A stretch of 64,000 nt of DNA, taken from assembly GCA_036802685.1 (NCBI GenBank), contig DAIRVS010000005.1:1-64000 (forward strand), in the 5' to 3' direction. The notes below the pieces were generated by a model. That model searched no databases, was not told the origin of the DNA, and saw only the letters and a program-made list of their open reading frames with translations. Origin of the DNA: HGW-17 sp938004375 (GTDB lineage Bacteria; Myxococcota_A; Polyangia; HGW-17). Shown here one piece after another: positions 18,764-28,195 of the stretch. The position numbers were made by a program, and so were the translations under genes. Positions within the stretch are counted from its first letter, which is position 1; the number at the start of each line of letters is the position of its first letter.

Positions 18764-19806
18764 GTCCAACCCAGACGGGTGGAGCGGTCTTCCCCCGGCC
18801 GCGGCGAGATGGCGCCCACGCGATGGAAGTTCTCCCCCATTTCCGTGAGTCGGGCGCCCACGGCGCCCTCGTCCTCGGGGTGGACGACCATCAGGAAGCC
18901 CAATCCGCAGTTGAACGTGCGGGCCAGCTCCTGGGGTGCGACTCCGGCGTCCCGGATGCGGGCGAAGACCTCGGGCAGCGGCCACGACGAGGGCTCCAGA
19001 TCCATGCCCAGGCCGGGCGGCACCGAGCGCGGCGGGTTTTCAATCAGGCCGCCCCCGGTGACGTGCACCATGCTCTGAACGAGCCCGGCTTCGATGAGGG
19101 GTAGGACTTGGTTTACATAAATACGGGTGGGGGTCAGCAGCTCCTGGCCGACGGTGCGGCCGGTGTCGTCCCAGGGGGCGTCCACGGGGAGTCCGAGCAC
19201 CTCGAGGAGCATCTTGCGCGCCAGGCTGTAGCCGTTGGAGTGCAGGCCCGAGGAGGGTAGGGCGATCACCACGTCTCCGGCCCGCACGCGCCCGGCGTCC
19301 GGGAGGTTGGCGCGATCCACGACGCCGACGGCGAAGCCCGCCAGGTCGTACTCCCCGGCCTGGTAAAAACCCGGGAGCTCGGCGGTCTCGCCGCCCAGCA
19401 GCACGACTCCGCAGGACGCGCACGCATCGTAGATCCCCTGCACGACCTTGGCCGCGACGGGGACCTCCAGTTTTCCGGTGGCGAAATAATCGAGGAAAAA
19501 CAACGGCTTGGCCCCGCAGACGAGGATGTCGTTCACGCTCATGGCGACGAGATCCCAGCCGATGGTGTCGTGGACCCCGGTGGCGAAGGCGAGCTTGAGC
19601 TTGGTGCCGACGCCGTCGGTGGAGGCCACCAGGATCGGCTCCCGGTAACCGGGGGGCAGGGCGAACAGCCCGCCGAAGCCGCCGATGCCGCCGAGCAGGA
19701 AGGGACTCTTCTGCGGGCGGGTGATGCGCTTGATTTCCTGAACCAGAGCGTCGCCCGCGTCGATGCTGACGCCGGCGCTGGCATAATCATGGGTGTTCGT
19801 CGTCAT
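18760..19806 (-). CDS. purM: Phosphoribosylformylglycinamidine cyclo-ligase
   Basis: The 348-aa product matches PurM in length and motifs: YASAGVSIDAGDALV at the N-terminus, GGFGGLFALP, STDGVGTKLKLA, DLVAMSVNDILVCGAKPLFFLDY, LLGGETAELPGFY and HVTGGGLIENPPR. PurM is an ATP-dependent cyclase that makes aminoimidazole ribotide from FGAM, the step after PurL in purine synthesis. It is followed with a four-base overlap by purN, a common bacterial order. Confidence 0.97.
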   Translation of the reverse strand: MTTNTHDYASAGVSIDAGDALVQEIKRITRPQKSPFLLGGIGGFGGLFALPPGYREPILVASTDGVGTKLKLAFATGVHDTIGWDLVAMSVNDILVCGAKPLFFLDYFATGKLEVPVAAKVVQGIYDACASCGVVLLGGETAELPGFYQAGEYDLAGFAVGVVDRANLPDAGRVRAGDVVIALPSSGLHSNGYSLARKMLLEVLGLPVDAPWDDTGRTVGQELLTPTRIYVNQVLPLIEAGLVQSMVHVTGGGLIENPPRSVPPGLGMDLEPSSWPLPEVFARIRDAGVAPQELARTFNCGLGFLMVVHPEDEGAVGARLTEMGENFHRVGAISPRPGEDRSTRLGWT

Positions 19807-19832
19807 GGCGTTTCCTGTCCGGGGTTGAATAT

Positions 19833-20561
19833 TTAATTCAATCCTTCTTCAGTCGTGGTGGACTGCACCGCGGGGCAGCGGTAGGCCTCTCCGCCGCCTG
19901 CATTCGTATCCAGGCAACAGTGGATCGGGGCGTCCTGGCTCTTGTTGCAGGTGTGGCCCAGATATACCGTGTCCGGGAACGTGGCCGTGGCGCAGGAGCC
20001 GATGTTGATGGCCAGGCAACCGTTGCAGATGGTGATCGGCAGATTGATGCTGTTGGTCTCGATGTCGGACCCGCCGCGCTCGCCCACCAGTTGGATCTTG
20101 GCCACGGCCTCGACGAACTGCCCGGCGCCCACGCTCAGGCGGCCGGCCAGGTTCGGGGGGATCACGTTGACCTGCAGCGAGCGGGTCTCCCCAGGGCTGA
20201 TCGTCACGAAGGTGTAGTCGGCGAAGCTGGTGAAGTCAGAGAGTCCGGCGCCGGCTGCGCCCAGGCTCACGTCAATCTGGGCCGACTTCATCTCCACCGC
20301 GTTGAGTTCGATACCGTGGCTGTCGACGGTGGACTTGAGGTTGTTGGACACCACCAGCCACGCGTAGTACTGCGGTGTGATGCCGTAGGCGGCGGCGCCG
20401 ATGTCGAGGACACCGTGGCTGACGAAGTTGTCCGAGATGGTGTTCGACGCCGAGCAGCCCTCCTCGGGGGCCTGGTTCTGCAGGATGACCAGCGAGGAGC
20501 TGTTCTCCGCGCAGGCGGTCAGCGCGACGACGAGCAGGATGATGAGCGATGCGTGTTTCAT
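19833..20561 (-). CDS. Cys-containing lipoprotein, unknown function
   Basis: The 242-aa product has a short signal peptide with a perfect lipobox (ILLVVALTAC) and about ten further cysteines, several as close pairs near the C-terminus (CNGC, CC), which suggests disulfides outside the cytoplasm. No domain recognised. It lies 27 bp downstream of pilQ on the same strand and is probably the last gene of the pil operon, so a role in secretin assembly (pilotin-like) is possible but not shown; it is larger than typical pilotins and not TPR-like. Confidence 0.75.
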   Translation of the reverse strand: MKHASLIILLVVALTACAENSSSLVILQNQAPEEGCSASNTISDNFVSHGVLDIGAAAYGITPQYYAWLVVSNNLKSTVDSHGIELNAVEMKSAQIDVSLGAAGAGLSDFTSFADYTFVTISPGETRSLQVNVIPPNLAGRLSVGAGQFVEAVAKIQLVGERGGSDIETNSINLPITICNGCLAINIGSCATATFPDTVYLGHTCNKSQDAPIHCCLDTNAGGGEAYRCPAVQSTTTEEGLN

Positions 20562-20588
20562 GAGTCACCTCACCCGGGATCCCAGGGG

Positions 20589-23500
20589 TTAGTCCTTCGT
20601 TATTATACCCGACCGGTTCAAAACGCGAGGGGTGATGAAGATTAAAAGTTCGCTGCGTGTGTCCTTCTTGTATTGGTTTTTGAACAGCCATCCCACGATG
20701 GGGATGTCGGCGAACCAGGGGACCTTGCGATAGATCAGGCTGCTCTGGCGCTTGTAGATACCGCCGATGACAGCGGTGTCTCCGCTCTTCACCAGCAGCT
20801 CGGTCTTCGCGCTCTTCTTGGAAATGCCCAGCGAGCCGTCTGCGCCGCGGTTGGTCAGGTCGGGCTCGTCCTTGGTGACCTCGATCTTCATCTGCACCAT
20901 GTTGTCGTTGGTGACGTGCGGGGTCACGGACAGGCTCAGCACCGCCTGCTTCATGATGACGGTGTTGCCCTGGGCCGAGCTCTGGGGATACGGGATCTCC
21001 ACGCCCTGGCTGATCTTCGCCTCGACGTTGTCCAGGGTGGTGATCTTGGGCGCCGCGATGGAGCGGACGTGGCCGATCTCCTCCATGGCCGAGATGCGCA
21101 GGTTGATGTTGACCGCGCCAGACAGGCTGCCCAGGGTCATGCCCAGGGCGCCGCCGGCGCCGCTGCCCGTGTTGGCGGGCAAGTTCACGGCGAAGTCGGG
21201 GTTGGCCGCGCCTGCCGAGGAGATGCCGCCGGTCTTGGTGAGCGTGTCCATGTTGCCGCCGGCCAAGCCGATGTTGGATGGGAAGATCAGGCCGGTGGGG
21301 TTTCCCGAGGCCGAGTTGGCCAGAAGCGAGCCACCCCACTGGACGCCGATTTCGCGCAGGAAGGTGGTCTCGGCCTCGACGATGCGGGCCTCGATCTGCA
21401 CCTGCGGGGTGGGCAGGTCCAGGGAGCGGACCAGCTCCTGGGCCACCTTGAGCTTGGAGGGGACGTCCACGTAAATGATGACGTTGGTGCGCTTGTCGAA
21501 GGACACCTTGCCCCGGGAGCTCATCACGTTGGCCTCGATGGTCTTGGCGATGTCCTCGACGTTGGAGTAATTGATGGGGATCAGGCGCGTCTCCGTCGGG
21601 ATCATCTTCACCTCGGTCTTGGTGCGCGCCAGTTGGTCCTCCCGCTCCTTGTTCAACTGCTCCAGGGTGGCGATGCGGATGATGTTGCCGCCCTCGTTCA
21701 CCCAGTCCAGGCTCTTGGACTTGAGGATGACGTCGAAGGCACGATCCACGCGGACGTTGGTGAGCTTGATGGAGATGGTCCCCTTCACGTCGTCCGGGAT
21801 GACCACGTTCTTGCCCCACACCTCGGCCACCAGGCGGATGACGTTGTGTAGATCGGCGTCCTTGAAGTCCAGGTCGACGAACCGGCCGCTGTAACCGCCG
21901 CCGCCGGTGCCGGTGCGACCGGCTGGTTTGATACCCTTGCGGGCCGACGAGGGGGCGGTGGGCAGGTTGTTCTTGACCGCCGTCTGGGTGTCGACGTAGC
22001 CGCCGACCTCGGAGGGAGGCACGGAGGACTTCTGGAACCGGCGGACCTCGGCGACGGTCTTGGGCACCAGGATGAGGATCTGGTGGCCGTTGCGGCGCAC
22101 CTGAAGGCTGCGGGTGCCGGCGGTGTGGAGCTCGACGACCGCTGTCGGCGTCTTGCCGGTGGTGCGGTTGAAGGTCAGCACGCGGGAGACAGGCCCCTGG
22201 TAGGAGGCCGTGTCCATGTTGCGGCGCAGATCCTGTCGGAACTGGCCTTGCGGGAAGGTGATCGTCCACAGATCACCCTTCTGGGCGAGGGTCTCGGGAC
22301 CGGGCGCCGCGGTGAATCGCAGCACGAGGTGGTGGGACCATGGAGAGTCCACGAATTCCACGTGCTCGACCTGGGCGGTGCCGGTCGGGGTCGGTGCCGG
22401 TGCCGGGGTCGGGGTGGGGGCCGGAACGGGAGTCGGAACGTCCTTCTCCACTGTGGCGACCTTGCGCTCGGCGAGGACTGCGAGCTCGCGCTGGAGCTGG
22501 ACCTTGCGGGTCTCCAGTTCGCGGATCTCGGCTTCCCGCGCCTTCTTTTCCTGGTCATCGCGGGTGGTCTTGCGCCGGTTCATCTCGTCGAGCTGGCGGC
22601 CCAACTCCACCCGCTTGCGCTCGAGGTCGGTCAATTCGGTCTGCGCCTTGAGCTTGTCCATCTCCAGGCGGCGCAGGCTCTCCCGCGTGGCTTCGAGGGC
22701 GGCCAGGTCCCGCTCGAGCTTGCCTTTTCGGGTCTCGAGCTCGGCGATCTGCGCGGTCCGTCGCTTCACCTCCTCGGGATCGACGCGTCCGGCCTTCGGG
22801 TCGGTTCGGACCGCGGTCTCGAGCTGGGTCTTTCTGGCCTTGAGGGTCTCCAGTTCGGCCTGGATCTGGGTCTTGCGGGCATCGAGCTGGCGGAGGTTCT
22901 CCTGATCCTGCTTCACGCGCTCGGCGAGGGCCTTCGCCGAGAGGGTCAGTTCCCGGTATTCCTTCTCCTTGATCGCCTGTTTGCGCTCCAGGGCCTCGAG
23001 GGCGGCCCGGTTCGCCTCCAGTTTTGTCTCCGTGCGCTTCAACTGACCTTCGCGCTCTGCGAGCTGCCGGATGAGCTCGGCCAGGCGGCGCTTCTCGGCG
23101 GCGGTCTGCCGGGAGATGCCCTCCAGCCGGGCGTTGAGCTCCCGCAGTTGGCCACGGGCCTCGTCGCGAGACTGGGAGATCATGATCAGATCCTGGGAGG
23201 CGGCTTCGTAGCGGGTCCGGGCCTCCTCGAGCTCTGTCCGGGCCTTGGCCAGGCGGCCACCCAGCGTCTTGACCTCGGCCTCACCCTCGCGGGCGGCCTT
23301 CTCCCACCGGGAGGCCTGCTTCTCCAGCCGGGCGATCTCGGTCTCCCGCTGCTGCTGGCGCTCCTTCAGGCGGACCAGCTCGCGGCGCTGTCCTTCGCGC
23401 TCCAGTTTCTCCTTCTGGGTCTCCTCCTGAGCGAGCAGCTTCTGGTGCTCGGTCCGGGCCGCCTTCAACTGCTTCAGGCTCTCCTGTTCCCGGCCCTTGT

Positions 23501-24932
23501 GGACCTGGATCATGGCCAGTTCGTCCTTCTCGCGGGCCAGCAGCGTCTCGATGCCACGGCGGCGCTTCTCGAGGACGGTCGCGCGCTCCTGCTCCTCGGC
23601 GGCGAGCCGGGCGGCCTGCTTCTGGAGCTCTTCGGACTTCTTGCGGGCCGCCTCCAGGGAGGCCTGGAGCTGGCGCTCCTTCTCGACGGCCTGGTGGAGG
23701 CTGTCACGCCGGGCGGCCAGTTCGTCGGTCTCCTTGCGAAGTTGGACCTTCTGGGACTGCAGTTCGCCGGTCTGGCGGCGCAGCTCGGCGATCTCGGCGG
23801 TGAGCTTGCGATTCTCGAGCTCGGCGTTGGTGCGGAGGGTGGAGAGTTTCTGCTCCTCCTCGGTCAACTGGCGCTGGAGCTCGGCCCGCCGGGCCTCTAC
23901 CGCCTTCACCTGTGCCTGCGCCGTCTGCAGCCTGCGCTCGGATTCGCCGACGCCCTTCTCCAGGGTGGCGAGCCGGTCAGCCGCCTCCCGGGTCAGTTTC
24001 TGTCCGTTCTGCTCCTGGGTCCGCGCCTGCTTGCGGAGGGTCTCGATCTCGGCCCGGGCGGTCTGGATCTCCCGCTCGATCTGCCGGCGACGGTCGAGCC
24101 CCTCGTTGAGCTCCCGGGTGGCCTTCTCCAACTCGGCTCGGCTCTTCTCCCGCTGGACCTCCATGGTCCGGGTCACGGTCTGGAGCTCGGTGAGGCGGGC
24201 GCGGGCCTTCTCCTCGCTCTCCCTGGCCTGGGCGAGCTGGGCCTGCAGGGTCTTCATCTCCGCAGCGATCTTGTCGCGGGACTCGGACAGGGCCTTCACC
24301 TGGCGGCGGGCCTCCTCCTGCTCCCGGGCGAGCTGGTCGCCGGTCTTGCGCGAGTCCGTCAGGTCGGTCTTGCGTCGGGCGCTCTCGTTCTCGAGACGCG
24401 CGCGCTCGACGCGGAGCTTCTCGGCTGCGGCCTGGGCCTCGCGGAGCCGATTCTCCATCTCGGTGGCCTGCTTCTGCAGGCGGGCGAGGCGCGCGGTGGC
24501 CTCCTCGGTGGAGGGCGGCGGCGCCTGTTCAGGCGTGAGCACCAACTGGACCGTCTGATCCTTCGTCAGGACCTGGTAGCCGGCCTTGCGCGCCAGAAAG
24601 ACGGTGACCCGGCCCTTGGTCTGCCCCGTCTTTCCGTGGTTGGACAGGGACACCGAGGAGACCGTCCAGTCGTCCACATCCAGGGGGGTCGCGGTGTCCT
24701 CGAACCAGGTCGAGGCCAGCTCGAGGACGATCCGGGGCGGTGAGTCCGCCGCGAAGGCGGTGAAGTTCACGCCGCGGGTGCCCGGGACGTGGACGACCGT
24801 CTTGCCGTCCGCGCGCTCGAACCGGATCTGCCGGACCCTGTTGATGTCCTGCCCCCAGGACGCTCCCGGGACGAGGCAGGCGCCCAGAAGGGCGACGAAG
24901 AGGATTCTATGGATGGGGTGGCGGCTGTTCAT
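20589..24932 (-). CDS. pilQ: Type IV pilus secretin PilQ with giant coiled-coil insert
   Basis: A 1447-aa protein; PilQ is usually 600-900 aa. In order: signal peptide; AMIN domain (~33-127, VHVPGTRGVNFTAFAADSPP ... RVTVFLARKAGYQVL); an almost uninterrupted charged heptad region from ~140 to ~830 (Glu/Lys/Arg/Leu/Gln-rich); a Pro/Thr linker; a second AMIN domain (~855-955); STN/secretin N domains from ~1015 (VDLDFKDADLHNVIRLVAEV, VPSKLKVAQELVRSLD); and the secretin barrel ending LLIFITPRVLNRSG. The secretin forms the outer-membrane pore of the type IV pilus and AMIN domains bind peptidoglycan. The start overlaps the pilP stop by ATGA. No stop or frameshift interrupts the coiled coil, so it is a real part of the protein. 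Confidence 0.93.
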   Translation of the reverse strand: MNSRHPIHRILFVALLGACLVPGASWGQDINRVRQIRFERADGKTVVHVPGTRGVNFTAFAADSPPRIVLELASTWFEDTATPLDVDDWTVSSVSLSNHGKTGQTKGRVTVFLARKAGYQVLTKDQTVQLVLTPEQAPPPSTEEATARLARLQKQATEMENRLREAQAAAEKLRVERARLENESARRKTDLTDSRKTGDQLAREQEEARRQVKALSESRDKIAAEMKTLQAQLAQARESEEKARARLTELQTVTRTMEVQREKSRAELEKATRELNEGLDRRRQIEREIQTARAEIETLRKQARTQEQNGQKLTREAADRLATLEKGVGESERRLQTAQAQVKAVEARRAELQRQLTEEEQKLSTLRTNAELENRKLTAEIAELRRQTGELQSQKVQLRKETDELAARRDSLHQAVEKERQLQASLEAARKKSEELQKQAARLAAEEQERATVLEKRRRGIETLLAREKDELAMIQVHKGREQESLKQLKAARTEHQKLLAQEETQKEKLEREGQRRELVRLKERQQQRETEIARLEKQASRWEKAAREGEAEVKTLGGRLAKARTELEEARTRYEAASQDLIMISQSRDEARGQLRELNARLEGISRQTAAEKRRLAELIRQLAEREGQLKRTETKLEANRAALEALERKQAIKEKEYRELTLSAKALAERVKQDQENLRQLDARKTQIQAELETLKARKTQLETAVRTDPKAGRVDPEEVKRRTAQIAELETRKGKLERDLAALEATRESLRRLEMDKLKAQTELTDLERKRVELGRQLDEMNRRKTTRDDQEKKAREAEIRELETRKVQLQRELAVLAERKVATVEKDVPTPVPAPTPTPAPAPTPTGTAQVEHVEFVDSPWSHHLVLRFTAAPGPETLAQKGDLWTITFPQGQFRQDLRRNMDTASYQGPVSRVLTFNRTTGKTPTAVVELHTAGTRSLQVRRNGHQILILVPKTVAEVRRFQKSSVPPSEVGGYVDTQTAVKNNLPTAPSSARKGIKPAGRTGTGGGGYSGRFVDLDFKDADLHNVIRLVAEVWGKNVVIPDDVKGTISIKLTNVRVDRAFDVILKSKSLDWVNEGGNIIRIATLEQLNKEREDQLARTKTEVKMIPTETRLIPINYSNVEDIAKTIEANVMSSRGKVSFDKRTNVIIYVDVPSKLKVAQELVRSLDLPTPQVQIEARIVEAETTFLREIGVQWGGSLLANSASGNPTGLIFPSNIGLAGGNMDTLTKTGGISSAGAANPDFAVNLPANTGSGAGGALGMTLGSLSGAVNINLRISAMEEIGHVRSIAAPKITTLDNVEAKISQGVEIPYPQSSAQGNTVIMKQAVLSLSVTPHVTNDNMVQMKIEVTKDEPDLTNRGADGSLGISKKSAKTELLVKSGDTAVIGGIYKRQSSLIYRKVPWFADIPIVGWLFKNQYKKDTRSELLIFITPRVLNRSGIITKD

Positions 24933-25666
24933 GGTCCGACCTCCTTGGGCTTGTTCTTACCGTACATGCGAACTCGGATCCCGCGCTGGTCGGCGCGGAG
25001 CTTGTCGTACTGGACCTGGTAGGGCCCCGACGTCCGGGCCAGGGAATACTCCATCACCTTGGGTTCCTCCCCCTGCACGGAGCCGGGGACCTCCACGAGC
25101 ACCTTGTCATGGGTGATCTCCCGGATCAGGGCACGGGACCTGCTGATCCGGTCGTCCTTCATCACGGTTGTGGGCTGCCCCGAGGGATCCGTGAACAGGG
25201 CTTTCTCCCGGCCGGCAGACCACACGATCCCGGACAGGGTCAATTGGTTCAACTGGAAGTTCTCGAGGAGGATCACAACTGTGCTCTCAGTGACGCCGGG
25301 CTCGGTGGTGGGGGCCTCGACCTCCTTGGCCACGAGGAGCCCGTACAGGTCGACGAAGGGGTCGCGCTGCTCCTTACCGTGCTCGACGAAGACCTCGGGC
25401 GGCAGGGTCCGGGCGTTCTCGTTGAACGGCGGGATCGCCAGGTTTTCGTCGGCGAAGTTGTGCAGGGGCACGGCGTTCTTGGCCTTTCCGCCGGGCGCGC
25501 GAGGCCCCTGGGGGGGCGGGGGCGGGGTGGCGGCGCCGGGGGTGCCGGCCGCCGGAGGCGGGGGCTGTCCGCCGGAGGATCCCTTGTCGTCGCCGCCGCA
25601 GCCGGGGGCCGCCAGCAGCCATGCAACAGAGCAAAGAAGGAGCGTCCTCATGGCTATCCCTTTCAT
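24929..25666 (-). CDS. pilP: Type IV pilus lipoprotein PilP
   Basis: The 245-aa product has a lipoprotein signal (LLLCSVAWLLAAPGC), a long Pro/Gly-rich linker and a C-terminal PilP beta domain (QLTLSGIVWSAGREKALFTDP ... ) that contacts the PilQ N-domains and the PilNO dimer. Position between pilO and pilQ agrees. The ATG at 25666 overlaps the pilO stop (ATGA); a second ATG at 25651 is an alternative. The frame stays open upstream to 25915 only within pilO. Confidence 0.92.
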   Translation of the reverse strand: MKGIAMRTLLLCSVAWLLAAPGCGGDDKGSSGGQPPPPAAGTPGAATPPPPPQGPRAPGGKAKNAVPLHNFADENLAIPPFNENARTLPPEVFVEHGKEQRDPFVDLYGLLVAKEVEAPTTEPGVTESTVVILLENFQLNQLTLSGIVWSAGREKALFTDPSGQPTTVMKDDRISRSRALIREITHDKVLVEVPGSVQGEEPKVMEYSLARTSGPYQVQYDKLRADQRGIRVRMYGKNKPKEVGP

Positions 25667-26340
25667 GGACCGACCGGCGCGTCGGGTCCCATGGTCATGC
25701 GGTTGGCGCCCTCCCGGAGCAGGTCGGGCTTCTTCTTGTCCACCGCCGGTTTTGCCGGGATGAACGACGGCGAATAATAGATCCGGGCCGTGAACTCGGC
25801 CTCGAGTAGGTTGCGGTCGGCGGTGTTCCCCTGCGTGGTGGCGCGCATGCGCATCACCACGTCGCCCACGTCCATCAGCCGGTTCATCTGAAACATCTTG
25901 TAGAGGAAGCGACAAATGGAATGGAAGCGGCCCTGCACGATGAGCTTGATGGGCCGGACCACCACGGCGTCGAAGGAGTCGGTGTCGTCCTCCTGCGGGA
26001 TGATCGAAGAGATGCGGATGTCGTCGGCCATCTGGTCGAGCTCGCCGACGAGCTCCGAGAGATCCACCGAGACGGGGATACGCTTGGTCAACTCTTCGCT
26101 CTTCAGTTCCATTTCGTCAAGCTCGGCTTTGGCCTTCTTGGCGTTCTCCAGGTTTCTCTGGGCTTCCGCGATGGCGTATTCTCCATACTCCGCCTGCTTC
26201 CTGGACTTCTCGATGTCGTCCTTGGCGACGGTGTACGGGTTCAGGAAATAGTAGGCGACCATGGCCCCGGACACGAAGACGGTCAGGAGGAACTTGTGCG
26301 TGAACGGTGCCTTGGCCAGCCAGTGGTAGATGCGTTCCAT
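25663..26340 (-). CDS. pilO: Type IV pilus alignment protein PilO
   Basis: The 225-aa product has a short cytoplasmic N-terminus, one membrane segment (FLLTVFVSGAMVAYYFL, ~18-35), a coiled coil (~40-90) and a ferredoxin-like periplasmic domain (IKLIVQGRFHSICRFLYKM). PilO pairs with PilN in the inner-membrane alignment subcomplex between PilM and PilP. Gene order pilM-N-O-P-Q is complete here. Confidence 0.95.
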   Translation of the reverse strand: MERIYHWLAKAPFTHKFLLTVFVSGAMVAYYFLNPYTVAKDDIEKSRKQAEYGEYAIAEAQRNLENAKKAKAELDEMELKSEELTKRIPVSVDLSELVGELDQMADDIRISSIIPQEDDTDSFDAVVVRPIKLIVQGRFHSICRFLYKMFQMNRLMDVGDVVMRMRATTQGNTADRNLLEAEFTARIYYSPSFIPAKPAVDKKKPDLLREGANRMTMGPDAPVGP

Positions 26341-26365
26341 GAGATCACCTGCGTCGTTTCATGTC

Positions 26366-27019
26366 CTAGTACACCATCACGGCCTTGATCTTGAACGTGA
26401 CCATGGTCGTCTCGGGTGTGTCCTTCTTCTGTTGACCGGAGTTCACGGTCTGGACCTTCGCCTCCAGGATCTCCGGGTTCCGGAAATAGGCCGACACCCG
26501 CATACGCCGCGCGAGCTCGGACACGTCGTAGTGGCTGCGGGCCACGCCCTCGAGGGCGAGGAAACGATCCTTGTCCTCGATCTTGGTGAAGAACATCGGG
26601 GAGGGGTCCCAGTTCGTGTCCAGATCGGTGCGCGCCTCGGGGCCGGTCACCGTGGGCAGCTGGCCCACGCTGACGATGCGGGCCAGCTCCAGCAGGACGA
26701 ACACCGGGTTCGAGCGGACCTTCTCGATTCGCCCCACCGTGTCCACGCGTTTCTGGTACTCGGCCTTCATCTTCTGTTTTTCGGCTTCGGGCAGCACCTT
26801 GAACTGGGACAGTTGGGCCTGCAGCGCGTTGATCTTGCGGTTGTTTTCCTCGATGATGCCGCGGTTCTTCTCGATACTGGAGGTGTCCAGCACGAACTTG
26901 TAATGATAGAAGAGGCCGCCGCCGGTCAACAGCCAGGTCGCCAGGATCAGGAGCAGCACCTGCTGTCCCCGGGCTTCCTTCGGGGAGACCTTCTGTGGAA
27001 TCAGGTTGATGCGCAACAT
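26366..27019 (-). CDS. pilN: Type IV pilus assembly protein PilN
   Basis: The 217-aa product begins MLRINLIPQK, the cytoplasmic INLLP-type motif by which PilN binds PilM, then one membrane segment (VLLLILATWLLTGGGLFYHY), a coiled coil (SSIEKNRGIIEENNRKINALQ region) and a periplasmic domain. The ATG at 27019 is chosen because GGAG lies seven bases upstream; the ATG at 27025 would sit on the ribosome site. Confidence 0.95.
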   Translation of the reverse strand: MLRINLIPQKVSPKEARGQQVLLLILATWLLTGGGLFYHYKFVLDTSSIEKNRGIIEENNRKINALQAQLSQFKVLPEAEKQKMKAEYQKRVDTVGRIEKVRSNPVFVLLELARIVSVGQLPTVTGPEARTDLDTNWDPSPMFFTKIEDKDRFLALEGVARSHYDVSELARRMRVSAYFRNPEILEAKVQTVNSGQQKKDTPETTMVTFKIKAVMVY

Positions 27020-27044
27020 CGGCATACTCCTTCGGGAAGATCCC

Positions 27045-28097
27045 CTAGATCTTCTTGTCGCCCGGTCGGCGCAGGGCCAGGCCCAGGGCGACCGAGGCGG
27101 TGGCGGCCTGGGACTGCAAGAGCGGCATGTCGAACATGCCCGGGTCGACGATGACGCCGCGGGTGAAGCCGTCGAAGACGGTCACCGAGTTCTTGGACCG
27201 TCGCTCGATGGCCTGGACCAGCGGCCTCATGATGGAACCGCCGCCGGTGGCGACCAGCCGGGTGGCGTTCGTCGCCGGCGCCGAGCTCAGGAAGAAGTCG
27301 ATGGAGCGCTGCAGCTCGCCCGCCATCACGTCGCACACGCGGTTGACGATGCCCAGGATGTTCGGATCCGGGGTGGCGCTCATGGCGAGCTCGCGCTTGC
27401 GGTTCTCTGCCTCGTCCGCGGCGATCTGCAGGGTGCGCTGGATCTCGCCGGTGATGGTCTGCCCGCCGATGCCGATGCCGCGGGCGAAGGTCGTCACGCC
27501 GCCGATGACGACGTTGAGTGACGTGGAGACGGCCCCGATGTTGAGCATCACCACGGTCTCCGTCGGGGAGAAGCCGACGAGCCGCTCGTACAGGTTCTGC
27601 ACGGCGAAGGCCGCGACGTCGATGATCACGGGGTTCAGGCGGGCCTCCTTCACGATGTCGAGGAAGTCCTGCACGGTCTCCTTCTTGGCGGCCACGAGGA
27701 GGATCTCCATCTGCCCCTCGGTGTTCTTCGGCACCACGATGTCGTAATCCACCTCGACCTCGTCGCGGGCGAACGGGATGTGGTGGGACATCTCCAGGTT
27801 CAGTTCCTCGGCCAGCTCCGCCCTCGACATCACGGGCATGGCGATCTTCTTCACGATCACTGAGCGGCCGGAGATCGCGATCGCGACCTCCTTGCGCTTG
27901 ATCCCCAGGCGCGAGAACAGGGCTTCGATCGAGTCGAGGACCGCCGCCTGGTTCATGATCGCGCCGTCGACGATCGTCTCCGGGGGCAGGGGATTGATGC
28001 CGAAGTTCGCCAGCACGAGGCCCTTGCGGGTCTCCTCCAGTTGCACCACCTTGACCGATGAGGAACCGATGTCGAGGCCAATACAGTTTTTCGCCAT
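27045..28097 (-). CDS. pilM: Type IV pilus actin-like protein PilM
   Basis: The 350-aa cytoplasmic protein has the actin/FtsA fold motifs: IGLDIGSSSVKVVQL at the N-terminus, VMLNIGAVSTSLNVV (phosphate 2) and LVATGGGSIMRPL (adenosine motif). PilM binds the PilN N-terminal peptide and links the pilus alignment complex to the cytoplasm. The ATG at 28097 has AAGGA ten bases upstream; an in-frame TTG at 28127 is less likely. It is the first gene of the pilMNOPQ operon and has a sigma70-type promoter upstream. Confidence 0.96.
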   Translation of the reverse strand: MAKNCIGLDIGSSSVKVVQLEETRKGLVLANFGINPLPPETIVDGAIMNQAAVLDSIEALFSRLGIKRKEVAIAISGRSVIVKKIAMPVMSRAELAEELNLEMSHHIPFARDEVEVDYDIVVPKNTEGQMEILLVAAKKETVQDFLDIVKEARLNPVIIDVAAFAVQNLYERLVGFSPTETVVMLNIGAVSTSLNVVIGGVTTFARGIGIGGQTITGEIQRTLQIAADEAENRKRELAMSATPDPNILGIVNRVCDVMAGELQRSIDFFLSSAPATNATRLVATGGGSIMRPLVQAIERRSKNSVTVFDGFTRGVIVDPGMFDMPLLQSQAATASVALGLALRRPGDKKI

Positions 28098-28146
28098 GAT
28101 ATTGTCATCCTTCGGTCCATGTGACAAATGGACCTACTCTGGAACC

Positions 28147-28176
28147 TTTATACCACATCAAGACACATGTAGTCAA
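28147..28176 (-). promoter_or_regulatory. Sigma70-type promoter of pilMNOPQ
   Basis: On the minus strand TTGACT (28171-28176) is followed after 18 bases by TATAAA (28147-28152), about 50 bases before the pilM start. The spacer to the upstream regulator gene is AT-rich. No sigma54 -24/-12 match was seen here although an NtrC-type activator gene is adjacent. Confidence 0.6.
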
Positions 28177-28195
28177 ATTTCCGCAAAAAACTTTC

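Noticed and set aside
22083..24743. An 886-codon open frame antisense to pilQ
   Set aside because: It mirrors the coiled-coil codons (Leu/Gly-rich, periodic) and has no ribosome site or recognisable domain.
25667..25915. Upstream extension of pilP
   Set aside because: It lies inside pilO; the ATG at 25666 overlapping the pilO stop gives a normal lipoprotein signal.
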